Positions 1 to 7,897 are shown, counted from the first letter of the stretch. The stretch is 60,090 nt of DNA from CAYGBM01 sp964348225 (GCA_964348225.1 CAYGBM010000036.1:1-60090); one strand, 5' to 3'. Notes: a model not told the origin generated them from the letters alone. Program-made: numbers and translations.

Positions 1-120
1 CTCTCCTTTTCTAGCGGTTTTTTCCTTTATTCCTTATGCGGTTTTTAAACTACTTTCCTCCTTTCTTTGTAAGATGTGATTTTTAATATTACAGCAAATA
101 AAAAAACAAGGCAATAGCGC

Positions 121-164
121 CTTAGATTTTTTCGCCTTAGATTTTTTATACCCTTAGATTTTTT
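121..164. repeat. Three spaced copies of a 12-bp AT-rich repeat
   Basis: CTTAGATTTTTT occurs at 121-132, 136-147 and 153-164, separated by 3 and 5 bases. It lies in the AT-rich left edge (1-234), where I see no supported gene; one plus-strand frame is open for 25 hydrophobic codons from base 2, too little to call a gene end. Confidence 0.6.
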
Positions 165-276
165 GCCCGAATACCTTTCTATTTCTTCTGGTTCAATTCA
201 GAGCGATCGCTACGAAATGAACCACTTTGTTTTTTTAATCTGGCGGAGTGATTTCATTGTCTTGGGGCGATTCAAT

Positions 277-579
277 CTACTCTTGGGGTGATTCAGCCCC
301 TTCTTTTGGTGATTCAGGTGTTTCTCTAGATGATTCAATTATTTCTTGGATTCTTTCCAAGCCTGGAACAAAGCTTTTATAATCTTCTATGAATTTTCTA
401 ACAACAGGGGGCAGGTAGATAATAGCTAATATAATAGGGGTTGCTATAAGCAAAACCTTCAGCACCCCTAAGATCTTGAGCCGTAAAAGGTACTTTCTGG
501 TTTTCTCTGTTTGTTCTAAAATCTGCTCTAAAAGATTGGTTTGGTGGTCAATTTTTTCATTTATATTTTCTCCCTCCAT
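277..579 (-). CDS. Small single-span membrane protein, function unknown
   Basis: A 100-residue protein I do not recognise. Residues 1-30 are charged and helical, about 35-58 form one hydrophobic membrane span (LGVLKVLLIATPIILAIIYL), and the tail is rich in Glu, Ser and Pro with ESPKE/ESPQE repeats. It starts 5 bases after the trpS stop, so it is probably co-transcribed with it. The reading frame continues after the TAG stop for 13 more codons of the same style (IESPQD...) to a TAA at 235-237, so the present stop may be a recent nonsense mutation that shortened the tail. A role in membrane anchoring or scaffolding is only a guess. Confidence 0.6.
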   Translation of the reverse strand: MEGENINEKIDHQTNLLEQILEQTEKTRKYLLRLKILGVLKVLLIATPIILAIIYLPPVVRKFIEDYKSFVPGLERIQEIIESSRETPESPKEGAESPQE

Positions 580-584
580 ATTTT

Positions 585-1568
585 TTATGAATTGGCAATG
601 CCCATTCTTTGGCGCACTTTTTTCATTGTTTCTTGAGCGATTACTCTGGCTCTTTTAGCGCCTTCAGACAAAACTTTTTCCAGAAGTTCTGGATGGAGTT
701 CAAGCTCTTTTTTCTTCCGGCGGAAAGGCTCCATTTTTTCAATTAAAAGTTCTGTCAGTTTTTGCTTAAATTCTTGATAACCTTTGCCTTTAAATTCTTT
801 TTCAATTGTTTTTATTGATTTACCAGAAAACAAGCTGTAAATAGTCAATAGGTTGGAAATGCCCGGCTTTTTTGCTGTATTGTATTTTACTTCTTTACCA
901 GAATCGGTTTGAGAGGGCATTATTTTCTTTTTTATGTTTTGGGGTTCATCAAATAAAGAGATATAGGTGTGGGGTTTGTCGCTTTTTGACATTTTCTTTT
1001 TAGGATTTTCAAGCGACATAATTTTTGCCCCAGCCTTTGGCAGAATTACCTCAGGGAGCTTGAATGTTTCACCAAAGCGGTTGTTGAGTCTCCTGGCGAT
1101 TTCTCTTGCTAACTCAACATGCTGTTTTTGGTCCTTGCCAACCGGCACAAGATTGGTTTGATAAAGCAGAATATCAGCTGCCATTAAAACCGGGTAATAT
1201 AAAAGGCCAGCATTAATGTTTTCTGAATGCTTTTTTGATTTTTCTTTAAATTGGGTCATTCTTTGCAGGTCGCCAAGCGGAGTTACAGTGCTCAAAAGCC
1301 AGCAGAGTTCAGCGTGTTCTTTTACATTCGATTGAACAAATATAATGGATTTTTCCGGATCAACGCCAGAGGCAAGATAGGCTATGGTTTTTTCTAAAAT
1401 CTTCTCTCTTAGGGTTTTTGGGTCGTAGGGCACGGTCAAAGCGTGCAAATCAACAATGCAAAAAATACACTCGTTTTGAGCTTGTAAATCTATCCATTGT
1501 TTCAAAGCGCCTGAATAATTTCCAATATGAATTTCACCTGTCGGCTGAATACCAGAGAAAACCCTCAC
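585..1568 (-). CDS. trpS: Tryptophanyl-tRNA synthetase
   Basis: Cytoplasmic class I aminoacyl-tRNA synthetase that charges tRNA-Trp with tryptophan using ATP. The N-terminus VFSGIQPTGEIHIGNYSGAL carries the HIGH-type signature (HIGN) and the C-terminal half the KMSKS loop (KKMSKSDKPH), both ATP-binding motifs of the family. The 327-residue length is normal for bacterial TrpS. The start codon is GTG (1566-1568), directly before the conserved RVFSGIQPTG block; no Shine-Dalgarno is visible. It is the upstream gene of a two-gene unit with the small membrane protein. Separated from RNase J upstream by an 83-bp AT-rich repeat region. Confidence 0.97.
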   Translation of the reverse strand: MRVFSGIQPTGEIHIGNYSGALKQWIDLQAQNECIFCIVDLHALTVPYDPKTLREKILEKTIAYLASGVDPEKSIIFVQSNVKEHAELCWLLSTVTPLGDLQRMTQFKEKSKKHSENINAGLLYYPVLMAADILLYQTNLVPVGKDQKQHVELAREIARRLNNRFGETFKLPEVILPKAGAKIMSLENPKKKMSKSDKPHTYISLFDEPQNIKKKIMPSQTDSGKEVKYNTAKKPGISNLLTIYSLFSGKSIKTIEKEFKGKGYQEFKQKLTELLIEKMEPFRRKKKELELHPELLEKVLSEGAKRARVIAQETMKKVRQRMGIANS

Positions 1569-1569
1569 G

Positions 1570-1650
1570 GGTTTTAAATTTCTAATTTCTAATTTCTAAA
1601 CAATTGGAAATTAAATGATTAAAAATTCAATTAAAATTTAAAATTTCCAT
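1570..1650. repeat. AT-rich intergenic repeat
   Basis: The spacer between trpS and the RNase J gene consists of AATTTCTAA-type iterations and a near-inverted copy (TTAAAATTTAAAATTTCC). Related AATTTCTAATTTTC iterations appear at 18443-18568 and 27411-27442, so this is a dispersed low-complexity repeat class. Confidence 0.55.
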
Positions 1651-1651
1651 T

Positions 1652-3379
1652 CTACACTTCAATTACAACTGGTAGCACCATTGGTCTTCTTTTGGTTCTT
1701 GAGAATAAGAATTGCCCAATCTTATTTCTCAATTCATCTTTCACATAGCTCCAATTCACAGCTCCCCCAGAGCCTGCTGCTCTATCTACAATACCTATAA
1801 CTTTTTTTCTTGTTTCTTTTAACAGTTCCTTGGATTCTCTCAAATAAACAAATCCTCTTGATATTATATCAGGAGAACCCCTGACCTTGCCAGCCTGTCT
1901 GTCCACAGCCACCACAATAACGAACATTCCATCTTTAGCCAATGCCTGCCTGTCTCTTAAAACCACCTCTCCGACATCTCCTATCCCTAAACCATCCACC
2001 ATAACATAGTTTGAGCTAACTGTTTCTTTTGCAACCGAGATTCTTCTCTGATTTAAGTTTATTATTTGTCCGTTCTCTGCCACTATTGCGTTTTGCTTTT
2101 TAACCCCTGTTTTTTCTGCCAATTCCACATGCTTTACCAGCATTGAGTATTGTCCGTGTAAGGGTATAAAGTATTTCGGCTTCATCATTTTAAGCATTTC
2201 CAGAAGTTCCTCTTGATGGGCGTGTCCTGAAGCGTGGATATCCATCATTTGATAGTGATAGACTTTAGCCCCTTGGCGGTAAAATTCATCCTTTAAATAT
2301 TGAACTGTTCTTTCATTGCCAGGAATAACTGATGAGGAAAAAATAACAGCGTCCCCTTTTTTCAGCTTTAAAAACCTGTATTCTCCAGTGGCTATTTTCA
2401 TTAAAACAGCGCCTTGTTCTCCCTGAGCCCCTGTACACACAAAGGAAATCTTATCATCAGATAACTTAGATATTTGGTTGGGCTTAATGATAGTGCCTTT
2501 ATTTGCTTTAATATATTTTAAGTTTCTTGCGATTTCAATATTGCTTTTCATGCTTAATCCTTCTAATACAACTTTCCTTTTGTGCTTTTCAGCTAAAGCA
2601 ATAAGCTGCTGGACCCTGTTGATATGGGAAGCAAAAGTTGAACTGATGATTCTTCCTTTAGCTTCTTTGAAAATTTTATCAAGGTTTTCAAAGATTGTTT
2701 TTTCAGATAGAGAATGCCCTTCGTTTTCAGCCCCTGTTGCATCAGACATTAAAAGCAAAACCCCTTCTTTGCCAAGCTTTTTTAATCTTTTAAAATCAGT
2801 TGGCAAATCGTTAACCGGGTTTTTGTCAAACTTAAAATCAGATGTATGGCAGATATTGCCTATGGGCGTTCTAATAAATAAACCAAAGTTTTCAGGAATA
2901 TTATGGTTTTGCCTGAAAAATTCAATATTAAAAGGACCCAGCTTTATTTTTGAGCCATCTTGAATTGTTTCTATCTCAAGCTTGGGCTGGTTAGGAAACT
3001 CTTCTTGCCTTTTCAAGATAATGCCTTGGGCTAGTTTTCCAGCAAAAATTCTGGGATTGCCGATTCTACCCCAACAATAGGGAATAGCACCGATATGGTC
3101 GTAGTGCCCATGGGTAATCACAGCTCCCAAGATATTTCTCTTCTTCTCTTTTAAAAAGCCGGTGTTGGGAATGATATAATCAATGCCGGGCATATCTTCT
3201 TCTGGCATGCGGAACCCAGCATCAATAATCAAAAACTTTCCCCTGTATTCAAGCAGCATCATATTCCTTCCGACCTCGCCCAAACCGCCCAAAGGAATAA
3301 CCTTTAAGTTGGTTTGCCCGCCTGTCCGAGAACGAGCCTGTTTGCTGACAGGCTTTCTAGTCCTTGTTGTTTTTTTCAT
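1652..3379 (-). CDS. rnj: Ribonuclease J (metallo-beta-lactamase/beta-CASP RNase)
   Basis: RNA-degrading and RNA-maturing enzyme, with 5'-3' exonuclease and endonuclease activity in the family. The protein has a basic N-terminal extension (about 24 residues), then the signature IPLGGLGEVGRN and the zinc-binding HGHYDH motif at about residues 90-95, a further DFKFD metal ligand, the beta-CASP part (SGHAHQEEL) and the C-terminal domain ending in a conserved PVVIEV. Length (575 residues) fits RNase J1/J2. I start it at the ATG at 3377-3379 because the longer frame would run into tRNA-Leu. Only three bases separate this ATG from the tRNA 3' end, so there is no room for a ribosome-binding site; translation probably begins on a leaderless or tRNA-processed transcript. 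Confidence 0.93.
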   Translation of the reverse strand: MKKTTRTRKPVSKQARSRTGGQTNLKVIPLGGLGEVGRNMMLLEYRGKFLIIDAGFRMPEEDMPGIDYIIPNTGFLKEKKRNILGAVITHGHYDHIGAIPYCWGRIGNPRIFAGKLAQGIILKRQEEFPNQPKLEIETIQDGSKIKLGPFNIEFFRQNHNIPENFGLFIRTPIGNICHTSDFKFDKNPVNDLPTDFKRLKKLGKEGVLLLMSDATGAENEGHSLSEKTIFENLDKIFKEAKGRIISSTFASHINRVQQLIALAEKHKRKVVLEGLSMKSNIEIARNLKYIKANKGTIIKPNQISKLSDDKISFVCTGAQGEQGAVLMKIATGEYRFLKLKKGDAVIFSSSVIPGNERTVQYLKDEFYRQGAKVYHYQMMDIHASGHAHQEELLEMLKMMKPKYFIPLHGQYSMLVKHVELAEKTGVKKQNAIVAENGQIINLNQRRISVAKETVSSNYVMVDGLGIGDVGEVVLRDRQALAKDGMFVIVVAVDRQAGKVRGSPDIISRGFVYLRESKELLKETRKKVIGIVDRAAGSGGAVNWSYVKDELRNKIGQFLFSRTKRRPMVLPVVIEV

Positions 3380-3382
3380 AAG

Positions 3383-3467
3383 TGCGGGCGAGAGGATTCG
3401 AACCTCCAAGGGATTGCTCCCATAAGTTCCTGAAACTTACGCGTATTCCAAGTTCCGCCACGCCCGC
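3383..3467 (-). tRNA. tRNA-Leu (CAG)
   Basis: Class II tRNA on the minus strand: acceptor GCGGGCG pairs with CGCCCGC, anticodon stem TAAGT/ACTTA encloses loop TTCAGGA with anticodon CAG, long variable arm (TGGGAGCAATCCCT), T arm GAGG-TTCGAAT-CCTC. Discriminator is A and CCA is not encoded. Its first base directly follows the stop codon of the isomerase gene, and its 3' end lies 3 bases before the RNase J start codon, so all three are likely on one transcript. Confidence 0.95.
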
Positions 3468-4430
3468 TTATTCCTTCAATCGTTTCTTAAACTCCTCCAC
3501 AATTTTTACAGGTATTGGGTCTTGGTTGTATTCGAGGGCCAGGTAGTAAGAAACCCAGTCGCCAATCAGCAAGGTGTTGAAGATTTTTTCAAGCCTATTC
3601 TTACCCTCCATTTCTATAAAGCAAACCTCAGCTCCTTTTTCTTTGGCTAAATCAGCAAACAATCCCTTTCTTATTTTTATTCTTGGGTGGTCATCTGCCT
3701 CCTTGAAGATAATAAAGTGAAACTTGGCTTTCATGTTTGTTAAGCCAACCATTTCATTATGATTAAGTTCTGGAAAGTAGTTCCAAAAAGCCATTATTTT
3801 GGAGTTTTCATTAAGCTTTATTTTCCAAATCCGAGCCACTGCTTTAAAACCAGCTGACGAATAGACAACCGGAACCTTATCAACCAATTTTTTAGCTAGT
3901 TCTTTACCTTGTTCTTCAAACCGACCAGGCTCTAAACTTTCTGCCATTTCCAAAACCTCTTTTGATCTCTCTTCAATAATTCCTGCATTGAAAAGTATTT
4001 TCAGAAGGGCAGAGAATTGATAAGGTACCGAAAATCTTGGCTGGATTGAATCTTTTGGAATCAAGGCGATAGGCAGATTATACTTTTCAGCTAATTCCTG
4101 TAGTTTAGCACCTGTGCTGATAGCAGCAACCTTTAATCCTTTTTTAGCAGCTTCCTCATAGGCAGAGAGAGTTTCTTCGGTATTGCCAGAATAGGAAATA
4201 GCAATGATTATGCTTTTTTCGTTAGCTTGGGGTGGCAAGCCATAAGAACGGTGTATGTAAACGGGTAATTTTAAATCATGTAAATAATCCATCAGCAGAG
4301 GTCCTGGCAAAGCCGATCCTCCCATCCCACAAATCATAATCTTATCAAAATCGCCCTTAAGCTTAATATGCTTAGCCCTTTCCACCCCGACTTTAAATTG
4401 TTTTGGAGTATTTAAAATTACTTGTTTCAT
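3468..4430 (-). CDS. pgi: Bifunctional phosphoglucose/phosphomannose isomerase
   Basis: SIS-domain sugar isomerase interconverting glucose-6-P or mannose-6-P with fructose-6-P, feeding glycolysis and glycan precursors. Visible motifs are ICGMGGSALPG (about residues 33-43), the SIS motif SYSGNTEE (about 79-86), the PRFSVPYQ segment and the C-terminal FPELNHNEMVG block, which is typical of the archaeal-type PGI/PMI family; 320 residues matches that family. I use the ATG at 4428-4430 (MKQVILNTPKQF) rather than an ATG 12 codons upstream, because the base of a conserved hairpin repeat ends exactly at this ATG and a relic copy at 6324 starts at the same methionine. The stop codon abuts tRNA-Leu with no spacer. 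Confidence 0.92.
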   Translation of the reverse strand: MKQVILNTPKQFKVGVERAKHIKLKGDFDKIMICGMGGSALPGPLLMDYLHDLKLPVYIHRSYGLPPQANEKSIIIAISYSGNTEETLSAYEEAAKKGLKVAAISTGAKLQELAEKYNLPIALIPKDSIQPRFSVPYQFSALLKILFNAGIIEERSKEVLEMAESLEPGRFEEQGKELAKKLVDKVPVVYSSAGFKAVARIWKIKLNENSKIMAFWNYFPELNHNEMVGLTNMKAKFHFIIFKEADDHPRIKIRKGLFADLAKEKGAEVCFIEMEGKNRLEKIFNTLLIGDWVSYYLALEYNQDPIPVKIVEEFKKRLKE

Positions 4431-4566
4431 GTTAGAAATCGTTAATGAAGGCCTTGCCGACAACAAGGACTGAATTTACGAGTTCTTACATCCGCCGAAG
4501 CCTGAGTCCCGCACAACAGCAAGCTGTATGCGGGGTAAACTCCGCGAAGGCGTAGGCGGGTATCTC
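4431..4566 (-). repeat. Structured leader repeat abutting the pgi start codon (copy 1)
   Basis: On the minus strand this reads: GC-rich hairpin region (4491-4566), then GTAAGA (4484-4489), two bases, TCGT (4478-4481), AA, a CCTTG/CAAGG hairpin (4452-4456/4464-4468), TTA, ACGA (4439-4442), two bases, TCTAAC (4431-4436), ATG. The two arms pair to form one long stem with fixed mismatches. The same arrangement precedes atpI and atpB with compensating base changes. Its 5' end GAGATACCCGCCTAC is identical to that of the atpB copy. Confidence 0.75.
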
Positions 4567-4597
4567 ATTATTTTCTTTTTGGATATAGACTTTTTTA

Positions 4598-5599
4598 TTA
4601 ATTTCCGTTGACAATGTTATCGTATTCAGAGATGACCTCTCCTGTTAAGGCATCTAATAGGGCATCTTTGTGGACAGGCTCTGCCATTTTCACCAACCAG
4701 ACAAGTTTATCGGGTGGGAGAATATAGAGCTTAGGTTCTTCAAAGAAGTTAATGCTTTCTGATTTGTAATGCGTTCTTGCTGTTTGCTTTACTTCCGATC
4801 CAGAGATTTTAGGAGTAGTGGGGGCTGTAATATTAGGATACCAAGAGTGCTTTAAGCCATAAATATCGCCATAGTTTGTCATAGAGATTTGCCCGAAAGA
4901 ATAATAAACAGGAATATTGTTAAAATCTTGGTGATAAGCGATTACAAAGGAGGCGGTTATTTTATCAACGACAACCTCTCTAATGTCTTTGATTCCTAAC
5001 TCTTCTTTTAAAAGCTCAAGAAAACCCAGGGCTGTCTCTTTTGCTTTTTCTTGGTTGAGAGGACTATCTTTACTTGATGTTTGCGGTTTAGCTCTTGCTA
5101 GATTAACCGATAATCCTTTTGAGGTATCAATATTAATAAGTTCCCACTCTATATTAGTTTTTTGCAGTATTTTTTCTTTGATTGGTTCATTATTGGCGAC
5201 ATATGTTTCTGGTTTAGCACTTACCACACACTGGTTGTTTTCGCATTTTGCTTGGCTGTTGGTTAGGTCAAGCACACAGGGCTTACAAGTTGCCTCACAA
5301 CTTGTTGTCAAAGCATCGAGCTCTTGCCATTTATTTTTGTACTTTTTATTGATAGCTCTTACGCATGCACATTCACAGATTGCATCTGGTGGTGCAGATG
5401 ATGATGCAGTAGCACTGCAGCAGGGATTAGTTATTTCAACTATTAAGCAATCCTCATCACTAGAGCAACCCGTTAAGCTCTCTTTACGTGGGATTAGAGG
5501 GCCTGTTTTTTCAGGTAGATATTTGTAAATAACCATCCCAGCGGCAACGACAAGGACTGCTGCCAAGACCCCATAAATTATTTTTTTGTTTTTGGACAT
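4598..5599 (-). CDS. Membrane-anchored exported protein with Cys-rich and PepSY/FTP-like domains
   Basis: I do not know a named function. A single N-terminal membrane segment (about residues 6-25, IIYGVLAAVLVVAAGMVIY) anchors an outward-facing protein. Residues about 43-130 hold a cysteine-rich region (about 15 Cys, with CECAC and CKPC), probably disulfide-bonded. The C-terminal half (ELGIKDIREVVVD to the end, closing with LLDALTGEVISEYD) resembles PepSY/FTP propeptide-like domains, which often inhibit or chaperone proteases. Its first 12 residues and upstream DNA are similar to those of the 6356-6997 gene, and both genes precede a pgi start sequence, indicating a tandem duplication. Confidence 0.65.
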   Translation of the reverse strand: MSKNKKIIYGVLAAVLVVAAGMVIYKYLPEKTGPLIPRKESLTGCSSDEDCLIVEITNPCCSATASSSAPPDAICECACVRAINKKYKNKWQELDALTTSCEATCKPCVLDLTNSQAKCENNQCVVSAKPETYVANNEPIKEKILQKTNIEWELINIDTSKGLSVNLARAKPQTSSKDSPLNQEKAKETALGFLELLKEELGIKDIREVVVDKITASFVIAYHQDFNNIPVYYSFGQISMTNYGDIYGLKHSWYPNITAPTTPKISGSEVKQTARTHYKSESINFFEEPKLYILPPDKLVWLVKMAEPVHKDALLDALTGEVISEYDNIVNGN

Positions 5600-5609
5600 A
5601 GCAGTAAAT

Positions 5610-5981
5610 TTAAAAATTGTTAGGCAGGGGTCGGATTCTTGCGCGGTTTTCGGTTAAAAAAACAAATTTATTATTAAGATTCTGCTTGCTGTTTTTTAAA
5701 AAGGCGCTTAAAACTTTGTTAATGCTTTTAGGAGATTCATCTCTTAGTCTTAATAAAATAATCCCGCAACAGGGTAGGCGGTCGCGGAAGACAAAATGGG
5801 CAAAATCTTTGTCTAAGGTAACAATGACTCTATTTTCTTTGTTCGCTATCGTTAAGAGTTCTTTATCGTCAATACCCCTAAAATTTTCTATGCTTGATTT
5901 AAGATTATAATTTTTCTTTTTTAAAAAACCAGCTACTTTTATACCGATGTTTTCATTAAGAAGCAGATTCGGCTTAGACAT
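5610..5981 (-). CDS. DUF5615-type PIN-like toxin candidate
   Basis: A 123-residue protein with the layout of DUF5615 PIN-like nucleases: an N-terminal LLLNENIG block, a central GIDDKELLTIA block and VIVTLDKDF near residue 52-60. In families like this, the conserved acidic residues bind metal for RNA cleavage. Here the first acidic position of the usual LLDEN motif is Asn (LLNEN), so activity may be reduced or the site completed by other residues. I start at MSKPNLLL; the longer frame lies inside the partner gene. The start overlaps the end of the DUF433 gene by 8 bases, the usual translational coupling of an antitoxin-toxin pair. Confidence 0.8.
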   Translation of the reverse strand: MSKPNLLLNENIGIKVAGFLKKKNYNLKSSIENFRGIDDKELLTIANKENRVIVTLDKDFAHFVFRDRLPCCGIILLRLRDESPKSINKVLSAFLKNSKQNLNNKFVFLTENRARIRPLPNNF

Positions 5982-6231
5982 AGTGCTTGGCTTTTTGGGG
6001 TACAAGGGGAAAAACCTTCTCTTCTTCAATGGTTTGAGCAGCGTATTCTAATGCGGCTCTGATATCTTCTTTCTTAAGATGAGGATGGTTCTCTAAGATT
6101 TCTTGCTCGGTCATTCCTTGGGCCAACAAACGTAAAATTAACTCAACTGTGATGCGAGTTCCTTTTATCACTGGTTTGCCAACCATTATTTTAGGATTTA
6201 CTACTATTCTGTTTTGATATTTGGTTACCAT
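5974..6231 (-). CDS. DUF433 antitoxin candidate
   Basis: An 85-residue DUF433 protein: VVNPKIMVGKPVIKGTRITVE followed by ILRLLAQGMTEQEIL, HLKKEDIRAALEYAA. The fold is winged-helix-like and is expected to bind its own promoter and neutralise the partner. It precedes and overlaps the DUF5615 gene, as in described DUF433/DUF5615 pairs. No strong promoter is obvious in the 124-bp spacer upstream, which instead contains a broken copy of the pgi 5' end. Confidence 0.85.
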   Translation of the reverse strand: MVTKYQNRIVVNPKIMVGKPVIKGTRITVELILRLLAQGMTEQEILENHPHLKKEDIRAALEYAAQTIEEEKVFPLVPQKAKHYV

Positions 6232-6264
6232 ATTTAAACATTTTACAATAGTTTCCCCTTGATT

Positions 6265-6324
6265 TCAATGTTTTTCCAAACTAATTTTAAATTGTTTTGG
6301 AATACTTTGAATTATTTGTTTCAT
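6265..6324 (-). pseudogene. Relic of the 5' end of a second pgi gene
   Basis: Translated from the ATG at 6324 this gives MKQIIQSIPKQFKISLEKH then stop, against MKQVILNTPKQFKVGVERAKH of the intact isomerase. After the stop, a shift of frame gives EIKGKLL, echoing the IKLKGDF that follows in pgi. Nucleotide similarity also covers the TTTTAAATTGTTTTGGA core. It lies 31 bases after the 6356-6997 gene, mirroring the order gene-pgi at 4430-5599. Confidence 0.75.
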
Positions 6325-6355
6325 AAACCAATTGTTAAGGTTATAGAGTTTCTTT

Positions 6356-6997
6356 TTACCTTTGGTACTTTATTGTGATGGGCTTGTCTAGGATTACAGG
6401 GGAGCCATTATGCTTTAGATAAAGTTTTACTGTTATCAGTATCTTATCTCCCCATTGCAAGGACTCTTTAAGTTGCGTCAAATCAATTGTAAAATAGCCC
6501 GTAGTGAAGGATTTTTTTCTTATTTCTTCTGACAATAAACCAAGCAAAACGAGGTTTTTTTCTTCAAGTGGGTACCATTCTCGTGGTACGGTAGTGGTGC
6601 CTAATTTTTCTTGGAGCTTTGTTAGTTCTCTTTTCTCTAAAGCCCTAAATTCTTTTAGCTCTTTACCAATAGCCTCTAAATTTTTATCTACTTGAAAAAG
6701 TTTAATTTGTTTTTTATTTTCATCAAGGATTTCAATTTTTTCTAATAACAATTCATCTTTGGTTTCACAAATATGAGCTACTGTGGCATAAAACATCGTT
6801 AATTTATTGGAAACCGGGTTAGGCCCGAATTCTAATAAGATCCCTTCTTGAAGTAAGTATTGATTTTCACCAGGAGAGATCTCAATTTCTGTGAGAGGAG
6901 GAGTACTTGTTCTTTTAATTAAAAACCAACTGGTTCCCCCAATGACTAAGAGGATAATTACCAAAATCCCGTAAATTATTATTTTCTTTTTGGACAT
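6356..6997 (-). CDS. Membrane-anchored exported protein, unknown
   Basis: 213 residues, not recognised. One N-terminal membrane span (about residues 5-27, IIIYGILVIILLVIGGTSWFL) and an exported part with an alpha-helical, charged middle (residues about 80-135) and beta-rich ends. The start MSKKKIIIYGIL matches MSKNKKIIYGVL of the 4598-5599 product at protein and DNA level, suggesting the two genes share a duplicated 5' region although their exported parts differ. Belongs to a minus-strand run (from 10616 down) of envelope genes. Confidence 0.55.
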   Translation of the reverse strand: MSKKKIIIYGILVIILLVIGGTSWFLIKRTSTPPLTEIEISPGENQYLLQEGILLEFGPNPVSNKLTMFYATVAHICETKDELLLEKIEILDENKKQIKLFQVDKNLEAIGKELKEFRALEKRELTKLQEKLGTTTVPREWYPLEEKNLVLLGLLSEEIRKKSFTTGYFTIDLTQLKESLQWGDKILITVKLYLKHNGSPVILDKPITIKYQR

Positions 6998-7021
6998 GGT
7001 GAACGAAGGAAAAAGTGAAAA

Positions 7022-7897
7022 CTATTTAATCTCAAATTCGTTGGAGTAAACAGAAAGTTTTTCTGCGTCTGGGGGGATTGGAATGCTTTGGATCTCTAAG
7101 TCCTCTGGATTAAAGGGATGATAATAGTCAAAGCGGATTCGGTAAGTGCCTTCTTCAATCTGTTCATCACATTCTTTGTATTGGGTCCAAGGGCGTTCAA
7201 TTGTTTCTCCTGGATTTAGCTCCAGAGGACCTGGCGTTTCATAAAGGCAGCTGATATCGCAAGCGCAGACGCTTTTAACTGCTATTTCCTCCCAGCTTTC
7301 TGCTATTTTGTTTTCAATAGAGAAGGGAAAAAGCGCTGCATTATTTACTCTATTCCAATAGCTGACAGTATCTGGAGAGCCATTTTTTATTGTTATATTA
7401 ATTATTTCTCCAGTAGCGTATTCTGACTTGTCTGTTATTACAGTGATGCTTTCAATTATCCTCATCTTTTTCACGATTAGATAAGGGGGTCCTCCGTCAA
7501 CCGGATAACCTTCTTTGAGAGTACCTTCCACTTCCACTGTTTTGTTGAGGTATTGATTGAGGTCAACTGCTTCACTTGCTAAAGCGTATTTTATCTTCTC
7601 ATTTTCAGATAGAGTATGGGTGCCATACATCCAAGCGGAAATTTCTAGCTTTTCAATCGTTCCAATTGCTTTTATTGTTTCAGGAATTTGTGGTTGGCCA
7701 TTGGTTGGTGGTTGTCCATTCCCATTCTCAGGCGTTGTTGGGGGTTGACCGTTAGTGGGGGGTTGTTCTGGAGGGGGTTGTTCTGAGGGTTTTGTCATAA
7801 CGAATGCAGCCATTCCTCCTCCCAGCAATATAACAATTATAAGGAGGCCTAGTAATGAACCCATGCCTTTCTTGTAATGTGTTTTTGATTTGGTCAT
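7022..7897 (-). CDS. Exported protein with Pro-rich linker, OB-like and BsuPI-like domains
   Basis: Unknown function, surface-anchored. Residues about 12-34 are a membrane span; about 36-70 are a low-complexity linker with NGQPPT and EQPP repeats that would cross the wall; about 73-150 look like an OB-fold-type domain (IKAIGTIEKLEIS ... KTVEVEGTLKEG); about 150-290 look like an immunoglobulin-like fold of the BsuPI protease-inhibitor type (ITVITDKSEYATGEIINITIKNGS ... ELNPGETIERPW). Three cysteines cluster at VCACDISC. It lies 18 bases downstream of the solute-binding protein gene and probably shares its transcript. Confidence 0.6.
   Translation of the reverse strand: MTKSKTHYKKGMGSLLGLLIIVILLGGGMAAFVMTKPSEQPPPEQPPTNGQPPTTPENGNGQPPTNGQPQIPETIKAIGTIEKLEISAWMYGTHTLSENEKIKYALASEAVDLNQYLNKTVEVEGTLKEGYPVDGGPPYLIVKKMRIIESITVITDKSEYATGEIINITIKNGSPDTVSYWNRVNNAALFPFSIENKIAESWEEIAVKSVCACDISCLYETPGPLELNPGETIERPWTQYKECDEQIEEGTYRIRFDYYHPFNPEDLEIQSIPIPPDAEKLSVYSNEFEIK

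Noticed and set aside
203..210. GCGATCGC, the cyanobacterial HIP1 word
   Set aside because: Only an isolated occurrence; no enrichment, so chance is sufficient.
3380..3409. Longer N-terminus for RNase J
   Set aside because: The added codons lie inside tRNA-Leu.
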